This document shows positions 17,082-25,678 of a DNA stretch of 64,000 nucleotides, in pieces. How positions within the stretch are numbered: the stretch's first letter is position 1; each line of letters begins with the position of its first letter. The DNA comes from Alistipes sp. (lineage in GTDB: Bacteria > Bacteroidota > Bacteroidia > Bacteroidales > Rikenellaceae). The position numbers were made by a program, and so were the translations under genes. The notes beneath the pieces are model-generated. The model was not told where the DNA came from. It saw only the letters and a list, made by a program, of their open reading frames with translations, and searched no databases. The DNA lies in NCBI GenBank assembly GCA_017379015.1, contig JAFNXN010000014.1:32779-96778 (forward strand), given 5' to 3'.

Positions 17082-18602
17082 ATGAGAAAGATTTTTATTG
17101 CTTTGGCAGCTATTGCTGCTGCGGTGGGTTGTTCTAAGGAGAATGCCCCTATGGAGGTTGTCGAGCACGATAGCTTTATGATGAATGCCTCAATCGTGCT
17201 TGACGACACACGTGTTACGGTTGAGGGTGAGAAGTTTACCGATGTTAAGTGGGTCAAGGGTGACAACGTAGCTCTTAGCTCAGCGGCTGGTGCTTCAGCA
17301 ACCCTTGTTGCTGAGGCTGCGGGCGACACATCTGTTCGCTTTGTGGGCGAGGGTGTTGCTGTGGCTGATGCAGATACCTACTTTGCGATCTATCCTAAGA
17401 TGGAGATCGTTGATGGCATTGCCATGGTTGACCTTATGGCGCAGTCGGGCGATGATGCAGCTGTGCTAGTCTCTAAGGCTCAGGGTAATAGAGGCGAGGC
17501 TATCGATATGACATTCCGTCCAGCTAATGCGCTGTTGCACGTTGCGGTAAGTGGTGTGGAGTCGCTTGCTAAGGCTGAGTTCATGGCCTTTAACGAGGCG
17601 TCACTCCCTCAGGGCTTTGCCTACCTGTTCGAGTCGGAAATGACTCAGAGCTATGGCGAGGTAGCATCATACACTATCGAAAACCCATCTCTCGATGGTT
17701 TCTTCTTCTCGTTGCCTGCCGACCTCGATATGTCAGCTGGTTACGTAGTGCGCCTTACTGATGCTCAGGGCAACATCTGCTCAAAGGCATATAACGGAAA
17801 GATCTTCACAAAGGCTACAACCACACGCGTAGCTATCGAGTGGTCGACCCCATCGGTAACTCTCGGCGCAAAGACTTCGTATAGCTACTATCTGCTTAAC
17901 CAGCCAGCGACGGCTAATAGCTCGGCAAATGACGTTATCTACTTCTCGGGTGACTGCGCCTCTAGCTATGCAGGTATTCAGAATGCCTATATCTCGGAGG
18001 TTGGCTTCAAGGTAGATGGCACAACATATAGCTCAGCAAGTGGCAATGTTACGTGGAATAAGTCTGAGAAGAGCTTCTCGATGGACAATCTAGCTGTGTC
18101 GGAGAAGCGTGGCTACGCTGTTGAAGCATACATCGTAACCAAGGAGCACGGCACAATCACATCTTCTAATACTCTCTATATCACTGGCTTGCCATATACA
18201 CTTAATACGTCAGCAAATGACGGTACTTGGACCGAGAAGGAAAATGTAGCTTGGAACGGCAATTCTGGTGTGAAATTGGGATCTTATCAGTGGGGTGGTG
18301 AAGCCTCTATTCAAAAGTCGGACTTTGTTTTGCCTGCTAACGTAAATATTCAGCTTGTGGGTAGTGGTAAAGTAAACGGAACGGGTTCATGGATTAAGGT
18401 TAAAAATACCGCATCGTATATTGTGTCTGGTAGCACATTGTTTAGCAAGACGGCTAATGGTAATAGTCCTCAGTCGTACAATATCAATGTAACAGGTACT
18501 ATGAGCACATCTAATCCATCAGTAAAGATTAATAGCTCATACAATCTTGAGCAGGCATATGTTATTACCTATTCGTTGAGTATTAACTATAGCAGCAGAT
18601 AA
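17082..18602 (+). CDS. Fimbrillin-like surface lipoprotein
   Basis: A 506-aa lipoprotein. The ATG at 17082 gives a clean signal peptide with lipobox AVGC (Cys17). An in-frame GTG 23 codons upstream would overlap the short peptide gene and spoil the signal, so it was not used. Residues about 25-270 follow the fimbrillin/Mfa-like pattern of Bacteroidales (TRVTVEGEKFTDVKWVKGD, then Ala-rich strands, TYFAIYPKM). Residues about 290-380 and 395-506 are further beta-rich segments rich in Ser/Thr/Asn that I do not recognise. Probable outer-surface adhesin or minor pilus-type component. Confidence 0.75.
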   Translation: MRKIFIALAAIAAAVGCSKENAPMEVVEHDSFMMNASIVLDDTRVTVEGEKFTDVKWVKGDNVALSSAAGASATLVAEAAGDTSVRFVGEGVAVADADTYFAIYPKMEIVDGIAMVDLMAQSGDDAAVLVSKAQGNRGEAIDMTFRPANALLHVAVSGVESLAKAEFMAFNEASLPQGFAYLFESEMTQSYGEVASYTIENPSLDGFFFSLPADLDMSAGYVVRLTDAQGNICSKAYNGKIFTKATTTRVAIEWSTPSVTLGAKTSYSYYLLNQPATANSSANDVIYFSGDCASSYAGIQNAYISEVGFKVDGTTYSSASGNVTWNKSEKSFSMDNLAVSEKRGYAVEAYIVTKEHGTITSSNTLYITGLPYTLNTSANDGTWTEKENVAWNGNSGVKLGSYQWGGEASIQKSDFVLPANVNIQLVGSGKVNGTGSWIKVKNTASYIVSGSTLFSKTANGNSPQSYNINVTGTMSTSNPSVKINSSYNLEQAYVITYSLSINYSSR

Positions 18603-18626
18603 TTGTTTGCAAACGATTTCTTTTCT

Positions 18627-18659
18627 ACTGCTCGGCTCTTGAGAGTCGGGCAGTTTTTG
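18627..18659 (+). terminator. Terminator of the fimbrillin-like lipoprotein gene
   Basis: ACTGC-TCGGCTCT pairs with AGAGTCGG-GCAGT (18627-18654) around a tiny loop and is followed by TTTTTG. It is a compact intrinsic terminator 25 bp after the stop codon. Confidence 0.75.
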
Positions 18660-18669
18660 TTTATAATAT

Positions 18670-18701
18670 TTTGCGGTTTACATAATTTTTTCTTACCTTT
18701 G
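18670..18701 (+). promoter_or_regulatory. Promoter of the rsmI-to-LytTR gene cluster
   Basis: TTTG (18670-18673), 20 bp, TACCTTTG (18694-18701) is an exact consensus match 35 bp upstream of the hypothetical gene at 18736. It is the only clear promoter before the tightly packed plus-strand run to 25557. Confidence 0.8.
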
Positions 18702-18735
18702 ATACGTTGTATATATATCTATATCGGTCAAAAGT

Positions 18736-19656
18736 ATGATTAAGCACATTGAGGATAGAGTATCGCGTCTTTCGGCTCTTGTGAAGGGCTGGAAGCAACT
18801 AGCCAACGTACCACGCATCGAGCGTGATCTGGCTCTTGACGAGCTTCGCAAAATATATGATGCTCTGCTTACTATCGAGTCGGGCAACGCCCCAACGAAG
18901 AGCGTCGATGAGGTTAAGCCACGAGAGCGTGCAGTTGAGAGGCGTGAGACAGAAGAGCTTAAGGCAAAGCCTGCGAAGGCGTTGCCCAAGGAGCATGTTG
19001 AGGAGCGCGTTGCCGACCCTATGGCTGACTTCGATGATGCTCTCGACATTGATGCTCTACTAGGCATTACAGATGAAGATGCCGAGCCTCAGGTGCTGTC
19101 TACGCAGGAGCCGATAGCCCCTTCAGAGCCAGAGGCAGAGGTGACACCCGCAGCTGGAGGTGGCCTCTTTGCCATCGAGGATATTCCTGTGCGAGGCAAG
19201 ACGGGTCGCAAGATGATCAACCTCTACAACTCGCAGCAGGGTGTCTCTGAGCCTAAGGTGCAAGAGCCTGTGTCAGCAGCAGCTCAACCCTCTATGCCTA
19301 CTGCGCCTCAGGCGACACATGCCGTGGCCGATGTCCCAGCACCTCAGCGTCTGGGCGATGTGCTTGGTAGCGGTGTGAAGGTTGTGGGCGATGTAGATCC
19401 TCAGGAGGGTGTGCCCATAGCACCGATGAACAAGATCGACGATATACGCAAGGCGATAGGACTAAACGATAAGTTCCTACTCTTGCGCGACCTCTTTGCT
19501 GGCGACGTGGCACTCTACGAGCGTACGATAGATCGACTCAATAGCTTCGAGGATCTCGACGAGTGTATGATATATATAGTGGAGAATTTCCGCTGGAACC
19601 CCGACTCTGAGGGCGCGCGAATGCTCGTGTCGCTCATCGAGCGTAAGTTGGCTTAA
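18736..19656 (+). CDS. Conserved hypothetical protein, coiled-coil N-terminus
   Basis: 306 aa, no signal peptide or membrane segment. Residues 1-50 form a charged helix (RVSRLSALVKGWKQLANV). Residues about 55-215 are a low-complexity Glu/Pro/Ala linker. Residues about 230-306 form a compact helical domain (IGLNDKFLLLRDLFAGD, ENFRWNPDSEGARMLV) that looks like the conserved functional part. I recognise the pattern as one seen next to rsmI in Bacteroidota but know no function. It lies 10 bp upstream of rsmI. A cytosolic scaffold or regulatory role would be a guess. Confidence 0.7.
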   Translation: MIKHIEDRVSRLSALVKGWKQLANVPRIERDLALDELRKIYDALLTIESGNAPTKSVDEVKPRERAVERRETEELKAKPAKALPKEHVEERVADPMADFDDALDIDALLGITDEDAEPQVLSTQEPIAPSEPEAEVTPAAGGGLFAIEDIPVRGKTGRKMINLYNSQQGVSEPKVQEPVSAAAQPSMPTAPQATHAVADVPAPQRLGDVLGSGVKVVGDVDPQEGVPIAPMNKIDDIRKAIGLNDKFLLLRDLFAGDVALYERTIDRLNSFEDLDECMIYIVENFRWNPDSEGARMLVSLIERKLA

Positions 19657-19666
19657 TCTTGTAATC

Positions 19667-20386
19667 ATGGCAAAGCTCTATATTGTCCCAACCCCCATTG
19701 GCAACCTCGAGGACATAACACTTCGAGCGATCAATACGTTGCGCGATGTCGACTTTATCCTCGCCGAGGATACTCGCACAACATCGCACCTCTTGCGACA
19801 CTTGGGCATCGACAAGCCTATGTACTCGCACCATAAGTTCAACGAGCACGCCACCGTAGGTCGTGTGGCAGAGGCTATTGCGGCGGGTCGCGATGTGGCG
19901 TTAGTCTCCGATGCTGGTACTCCAGGTATCTCAGACCCTGGCTTCCTCCTTGTGCGTAAGTGTGTCGAGGAGGGTATCGACGTGGTGACACTTCCAGGTG
20001 CTACGGCACTTATCCCTGCAGTAGTGCAGAGTGGCTTCCCTTGCGATAAGTTCTGCTTCGAGGGCTTCCTGCCCCAGAAGAAGGGTCGCCAGAAGCGTAT
20101 TGCGGAGCTTAGCTCGGAGCCTCGTACCATAATCCTCTATGAGTCGCCCTACCGTGTGGTGAAGTGTCTTGAGCAGCTTGCCGAGGCATTTGGCGCGGAG
20201 CGTCGTGTGGCTGTGGTGCGCGAGATCACCAAGAAGTTCGAGGAGACGGTGCGTGGAACACTCGCTGAGGCGATAGCCCACTTCAAGGCTCACGAGCCTA
20301 AGGGCGAGTTTGTGATTGTTGTGGCGGGCTACGATGCTAAGGCTGAGCGTGCCACAGAGGAGGAAGAGGAGGATAACGACGAGTAG
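19667..20386 (+). CDS. rsmI: 16S rRNA (cytidine-1402-2'-O)-methyltransferase
   Basis: SAM-dependent tetrapyrrole-methylase-fold enzyme, 239 aa, that 2'-O-methylates C1402 of 16S rRNA at the P site. Signatures: VPTPIGNLEDITLRA at the N-terminus, LAEDTRTTSHLL, the SAM-site loop VSDAGTPGISDPG and GFLPQKKGRQ. The C-terminus ends in a short acidic run (EEEEEDNDE), and the gene is somewhat shorter than the roughly 285-residue E. coli enzyme. The glycosyltransferase ATG follows after one base. Confidence 0.94.
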   Translation: MAKLYIVPTPIGNLEDITLRAINTLRDVDFILAEDTRTTSHLLRHLGIDKPMYSHHKFNEHATVGRVAEAIAAGRDVALVSDAGTPGISDPGFLLVRKCVEEGIDVVTLPGATALIPAVVQSGFPCDKFCFEGFLPQKKGRQKRIAELSSEPRTIILYESPYRVVKCLEQLAEAFGAERRVAVVREITKKFEETVRGTLAEAIAHFKAHEPKGEFVIVVAGYDAKAERATEEEEEDNDE

Positions 20387-20387
20387 C

Positions 20388-21389
20388 ATGGCACGACTGA
20401 GCGTAGTCATACTCAACTGGAATGGTCGTCGCCACCTCGAGCGATACCTGCCAAGTGTCGTTGCGCACACCTCGGGCGATGCTGAGCTTATCGTTGCCGA
20501 CAATGGATCTACGGATGACTCGCTCGAGTATCTGCGCTTAAACTATCCCGATATTCGTGTTATACGCCTTGACCGAAACTATGGCTTTGCCGAGGGGTAT
20601 AACCGTGCACTTAGCGAGGTAGAGTCGGAATATGTGCTACTGCTCAACTCCGATGTGGAGGTTACCGAAGGGTGGTGGCAACCCCTTGTTGAGGTGCTCG
20701 ATACTCAGAGCGATGTTGCTGCCGTAGCTCCTAAGCTCCTTGCCGCAAGTGAGCGCGATAGGTTTGAGTATGCCGGGGCGTCGGGAGGCTTTATCGACTA
20801 CCTAGGCTACCCCTTCTGCCGTGGTCGCATACTCTCCACGGTTGAGCGTGATGAGGGTCAGTATGACGATCGTAGAGATATATTTTGGGCGAGTGGTGCT
20901 GCGCTGTGCTGCCGTCGTAAGCTCTTTGTTGAGCTGGGAGGCTTCGATACCGACTTCTTTGCCCACATGGAGGAGATCGACCTTCAGTGGCGCATGCAGC
21001 TTGCTGGGTGGCGTATCGTCGTTGAGCCTTGCTCGCATGTCTACCACCTCGGTGGTGGCACACTTCCCGCCTCGTCACGCAAGCTCTTTCTCAACCATCG
21101 CAACAACCTTGCGATGTTGTATAAGTGCTCCTCTACTCACCAGCGCATTGTTGTTGCTGTGGTTCGCCCCTTTACCGACCTAGCTGAGGCGTTGGCTTAC
21201 CTAGTTACGTTGCACCCACATCGTGCGTGGGCTGTGGTGCGTGCCTGGGGCGAGTTTATCGCGTGGCATGCGAGGCTTAGTGCTAAGCGTAAGGCTATAG
21301 TACGACGCAAGGAGGTGCGTAATATATACCATTTCTCGATCATCGTGCGTTACCTCTTTGGAGGTCGCAAGTTTAATAATATGATGTGA
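20388..21389 (+). CDS. Glycosyltransferase family 2, WbbL/rhamnosyltransferase-like
   Basis: Cytosolic or membrane-associated GT-A sugar transferase, 333 aa. The nucleotide-sugar site begins with VVILNWNGRRHLERYLPSV. NSDVEV is the DXD-like metal motif near residue 88, and AHMEEIDLQWRM near 195 carries the catalytic-base ED-type motif of this subgroup. I used the ATG at 20388, right after rsmI; an upstream in-frame start at 20316 lies inside rsmI. Its stop overlaps the next glycosyltransferase start (TGATG). It probably adds a sugar to a surface glycan or lipid; acceptor unknown. Confidence 0.87.
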   Translation: MARLSVVILNWNGRRHLERYLPSVVAHTSGDAELIVADNGSTDDSLEYLRLNYPDIRVIRLDRNYGFAEGYNRALSEVESEYVLLLNSDVEVTEGWWQPLVEVLDTQSDVAAVAPKLLAASERDRFEYAGASGGFIDYLGYPFCRGRILSTVERDEGQYDDRRDIFWASGAALCCRRKLFVELGGFDTDFFAHMEEIDLQWRMQLAGWRIVVEPCSHVYHLGGGTLPASSRKLFLNHRNNLAMLYKCSSTHQRIVVAVVRPFTDLAEALAYLVTLHPHRAWAVVRAWGEFIAWHARLSAKRKAIVRRKEVRNIYHFSIIVRYLFGGRKFNNMM

Positions 21390-22102
21390 TGAAACGACTG
21401 ATTATCATACCTACATACAACGAACGTGAGAATGTCGTGCGTATGATCCGTCGCCTTATGGCTATGGACGAGTGCTTCGACCTGCTCATTGTCGACGATG
21501 GGTCGCCCGATGGCACTGCTGAGCTGGTGCGTGGCGAGCAGCAGCACTATGCCCAGCGTCTGCATCTTATCGAACGTGAGGGAAAGCTCGGTCTTGGCAC
21601 CGCCTATATCTGCGGCTTTAAGTTCGCCCTGGAGCGTGGCTACGACAGAGTCTTCGAGATGGACTGCGACTTCTCGCACAACCCCGATGACCTAAGTCGC
21701 CTCGATGCTATGCTCTCAGATAGGGATGTGGCTATAGGCTCGCGCTATTCGCAGGGGGTGAATGTTGTCAACTGGCCAATGGGTAGACTGCTCATGTCTT
21801 ACTTTGCATCGAAGTATGTGCGTATAGTGACACGTATGCCTGTGTGTGATGCTACGGCGGGCTTTGTTGCCTATCGCCGCGAGGTGCTCGAAGCTATCGA
21901 CTTCGATCGTGTGAAGATGAATGGCTATGGCTTCCAGATCGAGATGAAGTACACCGCGTGGCGTCTTGGCTTTAAGCTGGGCGAGGTGTCGATAATCTTT
22001 ATAGATAGGGTAGAGGGCACGTCTAAGATGTCGTCGGGAATCTTCGGCGAGGCATTCTTTGGAGTCATGCAACTACCATTTAGAAGTATAAAACGTAAAT
22101 AA
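21389..22102 (+). CDS. Polyprenol-phosphate mannosyl/glycosyltransferase (DPM1-like)
   Basis: GT2 enzyme, 237 aa, that typically transfers mannose or glucose from a nucleotide sugar to polyprenyl phosphate at the inner face of the membrane. Motifs: IPTYNERENV, VDDGSPDGTAELV, the DXD-like EMDCDFSHNP near residue 90, and YGFQIEMKYTAWR near 185. It lacks the C-terminal membrane domain of longer homologues, so it resembles the soluble DPM1 type. I chose the ATG at 21389 over the GTG one codon earlier. It is coupled to the upstream glycosyltransferase. Confidence 0.88.
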   Translation: MKRLIIIPTYNERENVVRMIRRLMAMDECFDLLIVDDGSPDGTAELVRGEQQHYAQRLHLIEREGKLGLGTAYICGFKFALERGYDRVFEMDCDFSHNPDDLSRLDAMLSDRDVAIGSRYSQGVNVVNWPMGRLLMSYFASKYVRIVTRMPVCDATAGFVAYRREVLEAIDFDRVKMNGYGFQIEMKYTAWRLGFKLGEVSIIFIDRVEGTSKMSSGIFGEAFFGVMQLPFRSIKRK

Positions 22103-22110
22103 ATATATAT

Positions 22111-22890
22111 ATGGAGAGAAGAGAGGCAGAGATGGCAACAACACGTCTGCTAGATGTGATGGATAAGCTCCGTGCGGAGTGCCCCTGGGACCGTGAGCAG
22201 ACATTCGACTCACTGCGAAATAATACTATTGAGGAGACCTATGAGCTTGCCGATGCCATCACCGATAAGAATATGGAGGGCATCAAGGAGGAGCTTGGCG
22301 ACTTGCTACTCCACGTGGTGTTCTACTCGAAGCTGGGTGATGAGGCTGGTGCATTTAACTTTACCGACGTGGCTAATGGCGTGTGCGACAAGCTAATATA
22401 TCGCCATCCACATGTGTATGGCGACATTCATGCCGACACCCCCGAGGAGGTTAAGCAGAACTGGGAGGCACTAAAGCTGCGTAAGAAGAAGCGCAAGAGT
22501 GGCACGCTGGGAGGTGTTCCTGTGTCGCTTCCCGCTATGGTCAAGGCCTATCGTATTGGCGAGAAGGCTGCGGCTACGGGCTTCGACTGGCAGAGGCGCG
22601 AGGATGTATGGGGCAAGGTGCGCGAGGAGCTTAAGGAGGTAGATGCCGAGCTTGAGGCTAAGGACCACGAGCGACTCACCGACGAGATGGGCGACCTCTT
22701 CTTTGCGCTCATCAACGCCTGTCGCCTCTATGGTATCGACCCTGAGGGCGCGTTGGAGCGTACCAACAAGAAGTTTATCCGCCGTTTTAACCATCTCGAG
22801 AGCCGTGCCGAGGAGCAGGGACGCTCGCTGCACGATATGACACTCGAGGAGATGGACGGCTACTGGGATGAGGCAAAAAGACTTGAATAA
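22111..22890 (+). CDS. mazG: Nucleoside triphosphate pyrophosphohydrolase MazG
   Basis: House-cleaning NTP pyrophosphatase, 259 aa, with two MazG repeats. The N-terminal one shows CPWDREQTFDSLRNN and the metal-binding EETYELADAI with EELGDLLLHVVFYS (about 28-75). The C-terminal one shows REELKEVDAELEAK and DEMGDLFFALINACR (about 170-210). It has full family length and hydrolyses NTPs to NMP plus PPi, limiting aberrant nucleotides. It lies 8 bp after the DPM1-like gene in the same operon. Confidence 0.94.
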   Translation: MERREAEMATTRLLDVMDKLRAECPWDREQTFDSLRNNTIEETYELADAITDKNMEGIKEELGDLLLHVVFYSKLGDEAGAFNFTDVANGVCDKLIYRHPHVYGDIHADTPEEVKQNWEALKLRKKKRKSGTLGGVPVSLPAMVKAYRIGEKAAATGFDWQRREDVWGKVREELKEVDAELEAKDHERLTDEMGDLFFALINACRLYGIDPEGALERTNKKFIRRFNHLESRAEEQGRSLHDMTLEEMDGYWDEAKRLE

Positions 22891-22908
22891 CAAAAACTTA
22901 ATACGTAT

Positions 22909-23439
22909 ATGGCATTGATTAGAAGTGTTCGTGGCCACGAGCCCGAGATTGGTAATGATACATGGTTGGCTGAGAATGCCACCATCATCGGTAATGTTAA
23001 GATTGGCGAGAACTGCTCGATATGGTATAACGCTGTGTTGCGTGGCGATGTGAATGCTATCACCATCGGTAACAACTCGAACATCCAGGATGGCGTGGTT
23101 ATCCACACCCTCTTCGATGGCTCGAAGCACCCCTCACAGACACACATCGGCGACTATGTGTCGGTAGGACATAATGCTGTGATCCACGGTGCTGTCATCG
23201 AGAACGACTGCCTTATTGGCATGGGAGCTACCATTCTCGACAACGCTGTGGTGGGCACTGGATGTATCGTTGCAGCCAACGCCCTTGTGCTCTCTAACCA
23301 GAAGCTCGAGCCCTACTCGGTCTATGCTGGTGTGCCAGCCAAGAAGGTTAAGGATGTAACCCCCGAGCAGCGCGACGAGATCATTAAGCGTACGGCACGC
23401 GACTATCGTATGTATGCGTCGTGGTACGAGCAAGAGTAG
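22909..23439 (+). CDS. Gamma-carbonic anhydrase family protein
   Basis: 176-aa left-handed beta-helix protein built of hexapeptide repeats (VKIGEN, ITIGNN, THIGDY, CLIGMG). The three metal-ligand histidines of gamma-class enzymes are in place: His66 (GVVIHTLF), His88 (VGHNA) and His93 (VIHG). It has YrdA/PaaY-type length without the acidic loop of archaeal Cam, so enzymatic activity is not assured; the family includes inactive or differently acting members. It lies 18 bp after mazG and 6 bp before the histidine kinase. Confidence 0.88.
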   Translation: MALIRSVRGHEPEIGNDTWLAENATIIGNVKIGENCSIWYNAVLRGDVNAITIGNNSNIQDGVVIHTLFDGSKHPSQTHIGDYVSVGHNAVIHGAVIENDCLIGMGATILDNAVVGTGCIVAANALVLSNQKLEPYSVYAGVPAKKVKDVTPEQRDEIIKRTARDYRMYASWYEQE

Positions 23440-23445
23440 TTAAAA

Positions 23446-24780
23446 ATGAAGAAGTTTAAGTCAAGCATAGGAGTACATCTGATTGTCGCTGTGGCACTTA
23501 GCCTCGTGATCAATTTCTCGTATCTGCTCGTGCCGATAATCACCGATCAGGGTGTGCGTCAGCGTGGTACGCATCAGGACGAGAGTGAGCACAGCGTTGG
23601 TGTGTTGCACATATCGCCCGACTTGCATGGCTACATCATCTGCGAGTGCGAGCAGCGCGATAGTACCTATGTCTCGGGGTGGCAGGTGCGCACCTTCAAG
23701 CTTCAGGAGGGCGACACACTTAAGTTTACCACCAAGCAGCCGCAGATGAATGCTGGTAGTGGGCTTCGCGGAGTCCATCCTCGACTCGATGATGTGGTGA
23801 TGCGCAATGGCGAGAAGTTTAGCCTAGATGTGATATACGACAGCCCTAGCCGCACGGTGGAGTTTATCTGGCAGATAGCCTACTACGCCGTGATCGCCTT
23901 TGTGCTGATCTATATCTTTATCTCGGGACGTCGTCGCGAGGGTGTATCTATCTGGGTATCACTAATGTATCTCCTTGTTGCCGTTGGCGTAGCTTCTCTT
24001 GCACTCTACTGCGCTCCTGTTGTCGCATTTAAGGATGGCATGATGCGCATTGTCTTCTTCTTCGAGAGCCAGCCACATGATAATGTCTACTTTGTGGTGC
24101 TTACGAAGATACTATTTATGCTCGTGGTGTCGGCTCTATACGCCTTTGTCTACACACTTATGCAGCAGCGACAGAGGTTTGTGCTTGAGAACGAACGACT
24201 CAAGAACGAGAACCTATCGACGCGCTACAACATGCTTATGGGTCAGATAAATCCGCACTTCTTCTTCAACTCGCTCAACTCCTTGGCGATGCTCATTCGC
24301 GAGAAGGATGATGAGCGTGCGTTGGAGTATATCGACCAGCTATCGTACACCTTCCGCTACATCATTCAGAATGGTCAGAGCGAGGTGACAACGCTAAAGA
24401 GCGAGCTTGAGTTTGCCGAGGCATACGCCTATCTCTTTAAGATTAGATATGCCGACAAGCTCTTCTTCGATTTCGATATTGAGCCGAGATACCATAAGTG
24501 GACCTTGCCCGCTTTGTCGCTTCAGCCACTCATTGGCAATGCCGTGAAGCACAATAGCATAACCACGAAGAATCCCCTGCACGTCTCAATTCGTGTTCGT
24601 GAGGGTGTGCTCGAGATTGAGAATCCGAAGCATCCGAAGCTCGATGTTGAGCCCTCGACAGGAATTGGACTTGTCAACCTTAGCAGTCGCTGGGAGATTA
24701 TCACCGGACGTAAGATCGAGGTTGTCGATGAAGACGACCGCTTTATTGTGCGTCTACCCCTAGAACAGCCTAAAGCATAA
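23446..24780 (+). CDS. LytS/YehU-type sensor histidine kinase
   Basis: A 444-aa inner-membrane kinase. A TM segment at about 10-30 is followed by a beta-rich extracytoplasmic domain (about 35-145), then three TM segments between about 146 and 238. A short coiled linker follows (QQRQRFVLENERLKNE). The His_kinase domain has GQINPHFFFNSLN with phospho-acceptor His271, and an HATPase region shows LQPLIGNAVKHN and GIGLVNLSSR. The LytTR response regulator follows after 6 bp and is the clear partner. The signal is unknown. Confidence 0.92.
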   Translation: MKKFKSSIGVHLIVAVALSLVINFSYLLVPIITDQGVRQRGTHQDESEHSVGVLHISPDLHGYIICECEQRDSTYVSGWQVRTFKLQEGDTLKFTTKQPQMNAGSGLRGVHPRLDDVVMRNGEKFSLDVIYDSPSRTVEFIWQIAYYAVIAFVLIYIFISGRRREGVSIWVSLMYLLVAVGVASLALYCAPVVAFKDGMMRIVFFFESQPHDNVYFVVLTKILFMLVVSALYAFVYTLMQQRQRFVLENERLKNENLSTRYNMLMGQINPHFFFNSLNSLAMLIREKDDERALEYIDQLSYTFRYIIQNGQSEVTTLKSELEFAEAYAYLFKIRYADKLFFDFDIEPRYHKWTLPALSLQPLIGNAVKHNSITTKNPLHVSIRVREGVLEIENPKHPKLDVEPSTGIGLVNLSSRWEIITGRKIEVVDEDDRFIVRLPLEQPKA

Positions 24781-24786
24781 CAGAGT

Positions 24787-25557
24787 ATGAGGAGAGTTAT
24801 AATTGTTGAGGATGAGACGGCAGCTGCCGTAAACCTGCGTAATATGCTTAAGACCATAGCCCCCGACCTAGAGGTTGTCGAGGTGCTTGAGTCTGTCGAG
24901 GAGTCTGTTGAGTTCTTCTCCAATGAGGTGGATGCCGACGTGGTGTTCATGGATATTCACTTGGCAGATGGCGACTCGTTTCGCATATTTCGCAGCGTAG
25001 ATATTAACTTGCCTATAATCTTCACTACGGCGTATGACGAGTATGCCCTTGAGGCATTTAAGGTCAATAGCATCGACTATCTGCTCAAGCCATTCAAGGA
25101 GGAGGATCTACGTCGTGCCCTCGATAAGCTGCACCGCCTTACCGCCTCGGAGCGCAACGTGGAGCGTGAGCGTCGCGAGAGCTTTGTGGAGAGTGTTGCG
25201 AGTGAGACCATGCATACGCTGCTTGTGCGCTATAAGGATAAGATCATCCCGGTGAAAAATGATGAGGTGGCATTCTTCTACACCTCCGATGATCATGTGG
25301 CACTCACCACGCTTGATGGTCGTAGCTACCCCTTCGAGAAGACCCTCGAGGCTCTGACGCAGCAGCTACCCTCGGATAGGTTCTACCGCGCAAATCGTCA
25401 GTTTATTGTGTCGCGTAGTGCCGTGAAGGATATTGCTGTATGGTTCGGAAGCCGTCTTGCGCTCAACCTTACGGTCGATACCCCCGAGCGAATAATCATC
25501 TCCAAGGCTCGAGTCCCCGATTTCAAGCAGTGGCTACAGTCGGTTCACCTCGTCTAA
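24787..25557 (+). CDS. LytTR-family response regulator
   Basis: 256-aa DNA-binding regulator. The receiver domain (1-120) has IIVEDETAAA, the phosphorylated Asp56 in VFMDIHLADG, the Thr/Ala switch IFTTAYDEYA and Lys in YLLKPF. The C-terminal LytTR domain (about 150-250) shows LLVRYKDKIIPV, RSYPFEKTLE and FYRANRQFIVS. It pairs with the LytS-like kinase just upstream. Likely targets are not shown, but the adjacent locus at 25679 is a candidate by position. Confidence 0.93.
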   Translation: MRRVIIVEDETAAAVNLRNMLKTIAPDLEVVEVLESVEESVEFFSNEVDADVVFMDIHLADGDSFRIFRSVDINLPIIFTTAYDEYALEAFKVNSIDYLLKPFKEEDLRRALDKLHRLTASERNVERERRESFVESVASETMHTLLVRYKDKIIPVKNDEVAFFYTSDDHVALTTLDGRSYPFEKTLEALTQQLPSDRFYRANRQFIVSRSAVKDIAVWFGSRLALNLTVDTPERIIISKARVPDFKQWLQSVHLV

Positions 25558-25617
25558 TGGGTGGTTGGGCGTTGCGATTGGACGTTTGACCACGTCGTGA
25601 GGTCGAAATAGTGGTTT

Positions 25618-25663
25618 AGGGTTGTAATTTTGTTCCAAGAGAAGTGAACAAATTTTCAACCCT
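25618..25663. promoter_or_regulatory. Long inverted repeat between LytTR gene and basic protein gene
   Basis: 18-base arms, 25618-25635 (AGGGTTGTAATTTTGTTC) and 25646-25663 (GAACAAATTTTCAACCCT), pair at 16 of 18 positions around a 10-nt loop. The 3' arm ends 15 nt before the ATG at 25679. It may be an operator, a translational hairpin or a terminator of the two-component operon. TAATTTTG inside the left arm resembles a -7 element but lacks a good -33 partner. Confidence 0.6.
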
Positions 25664-25678
25664 TAAATTTTTACTACT

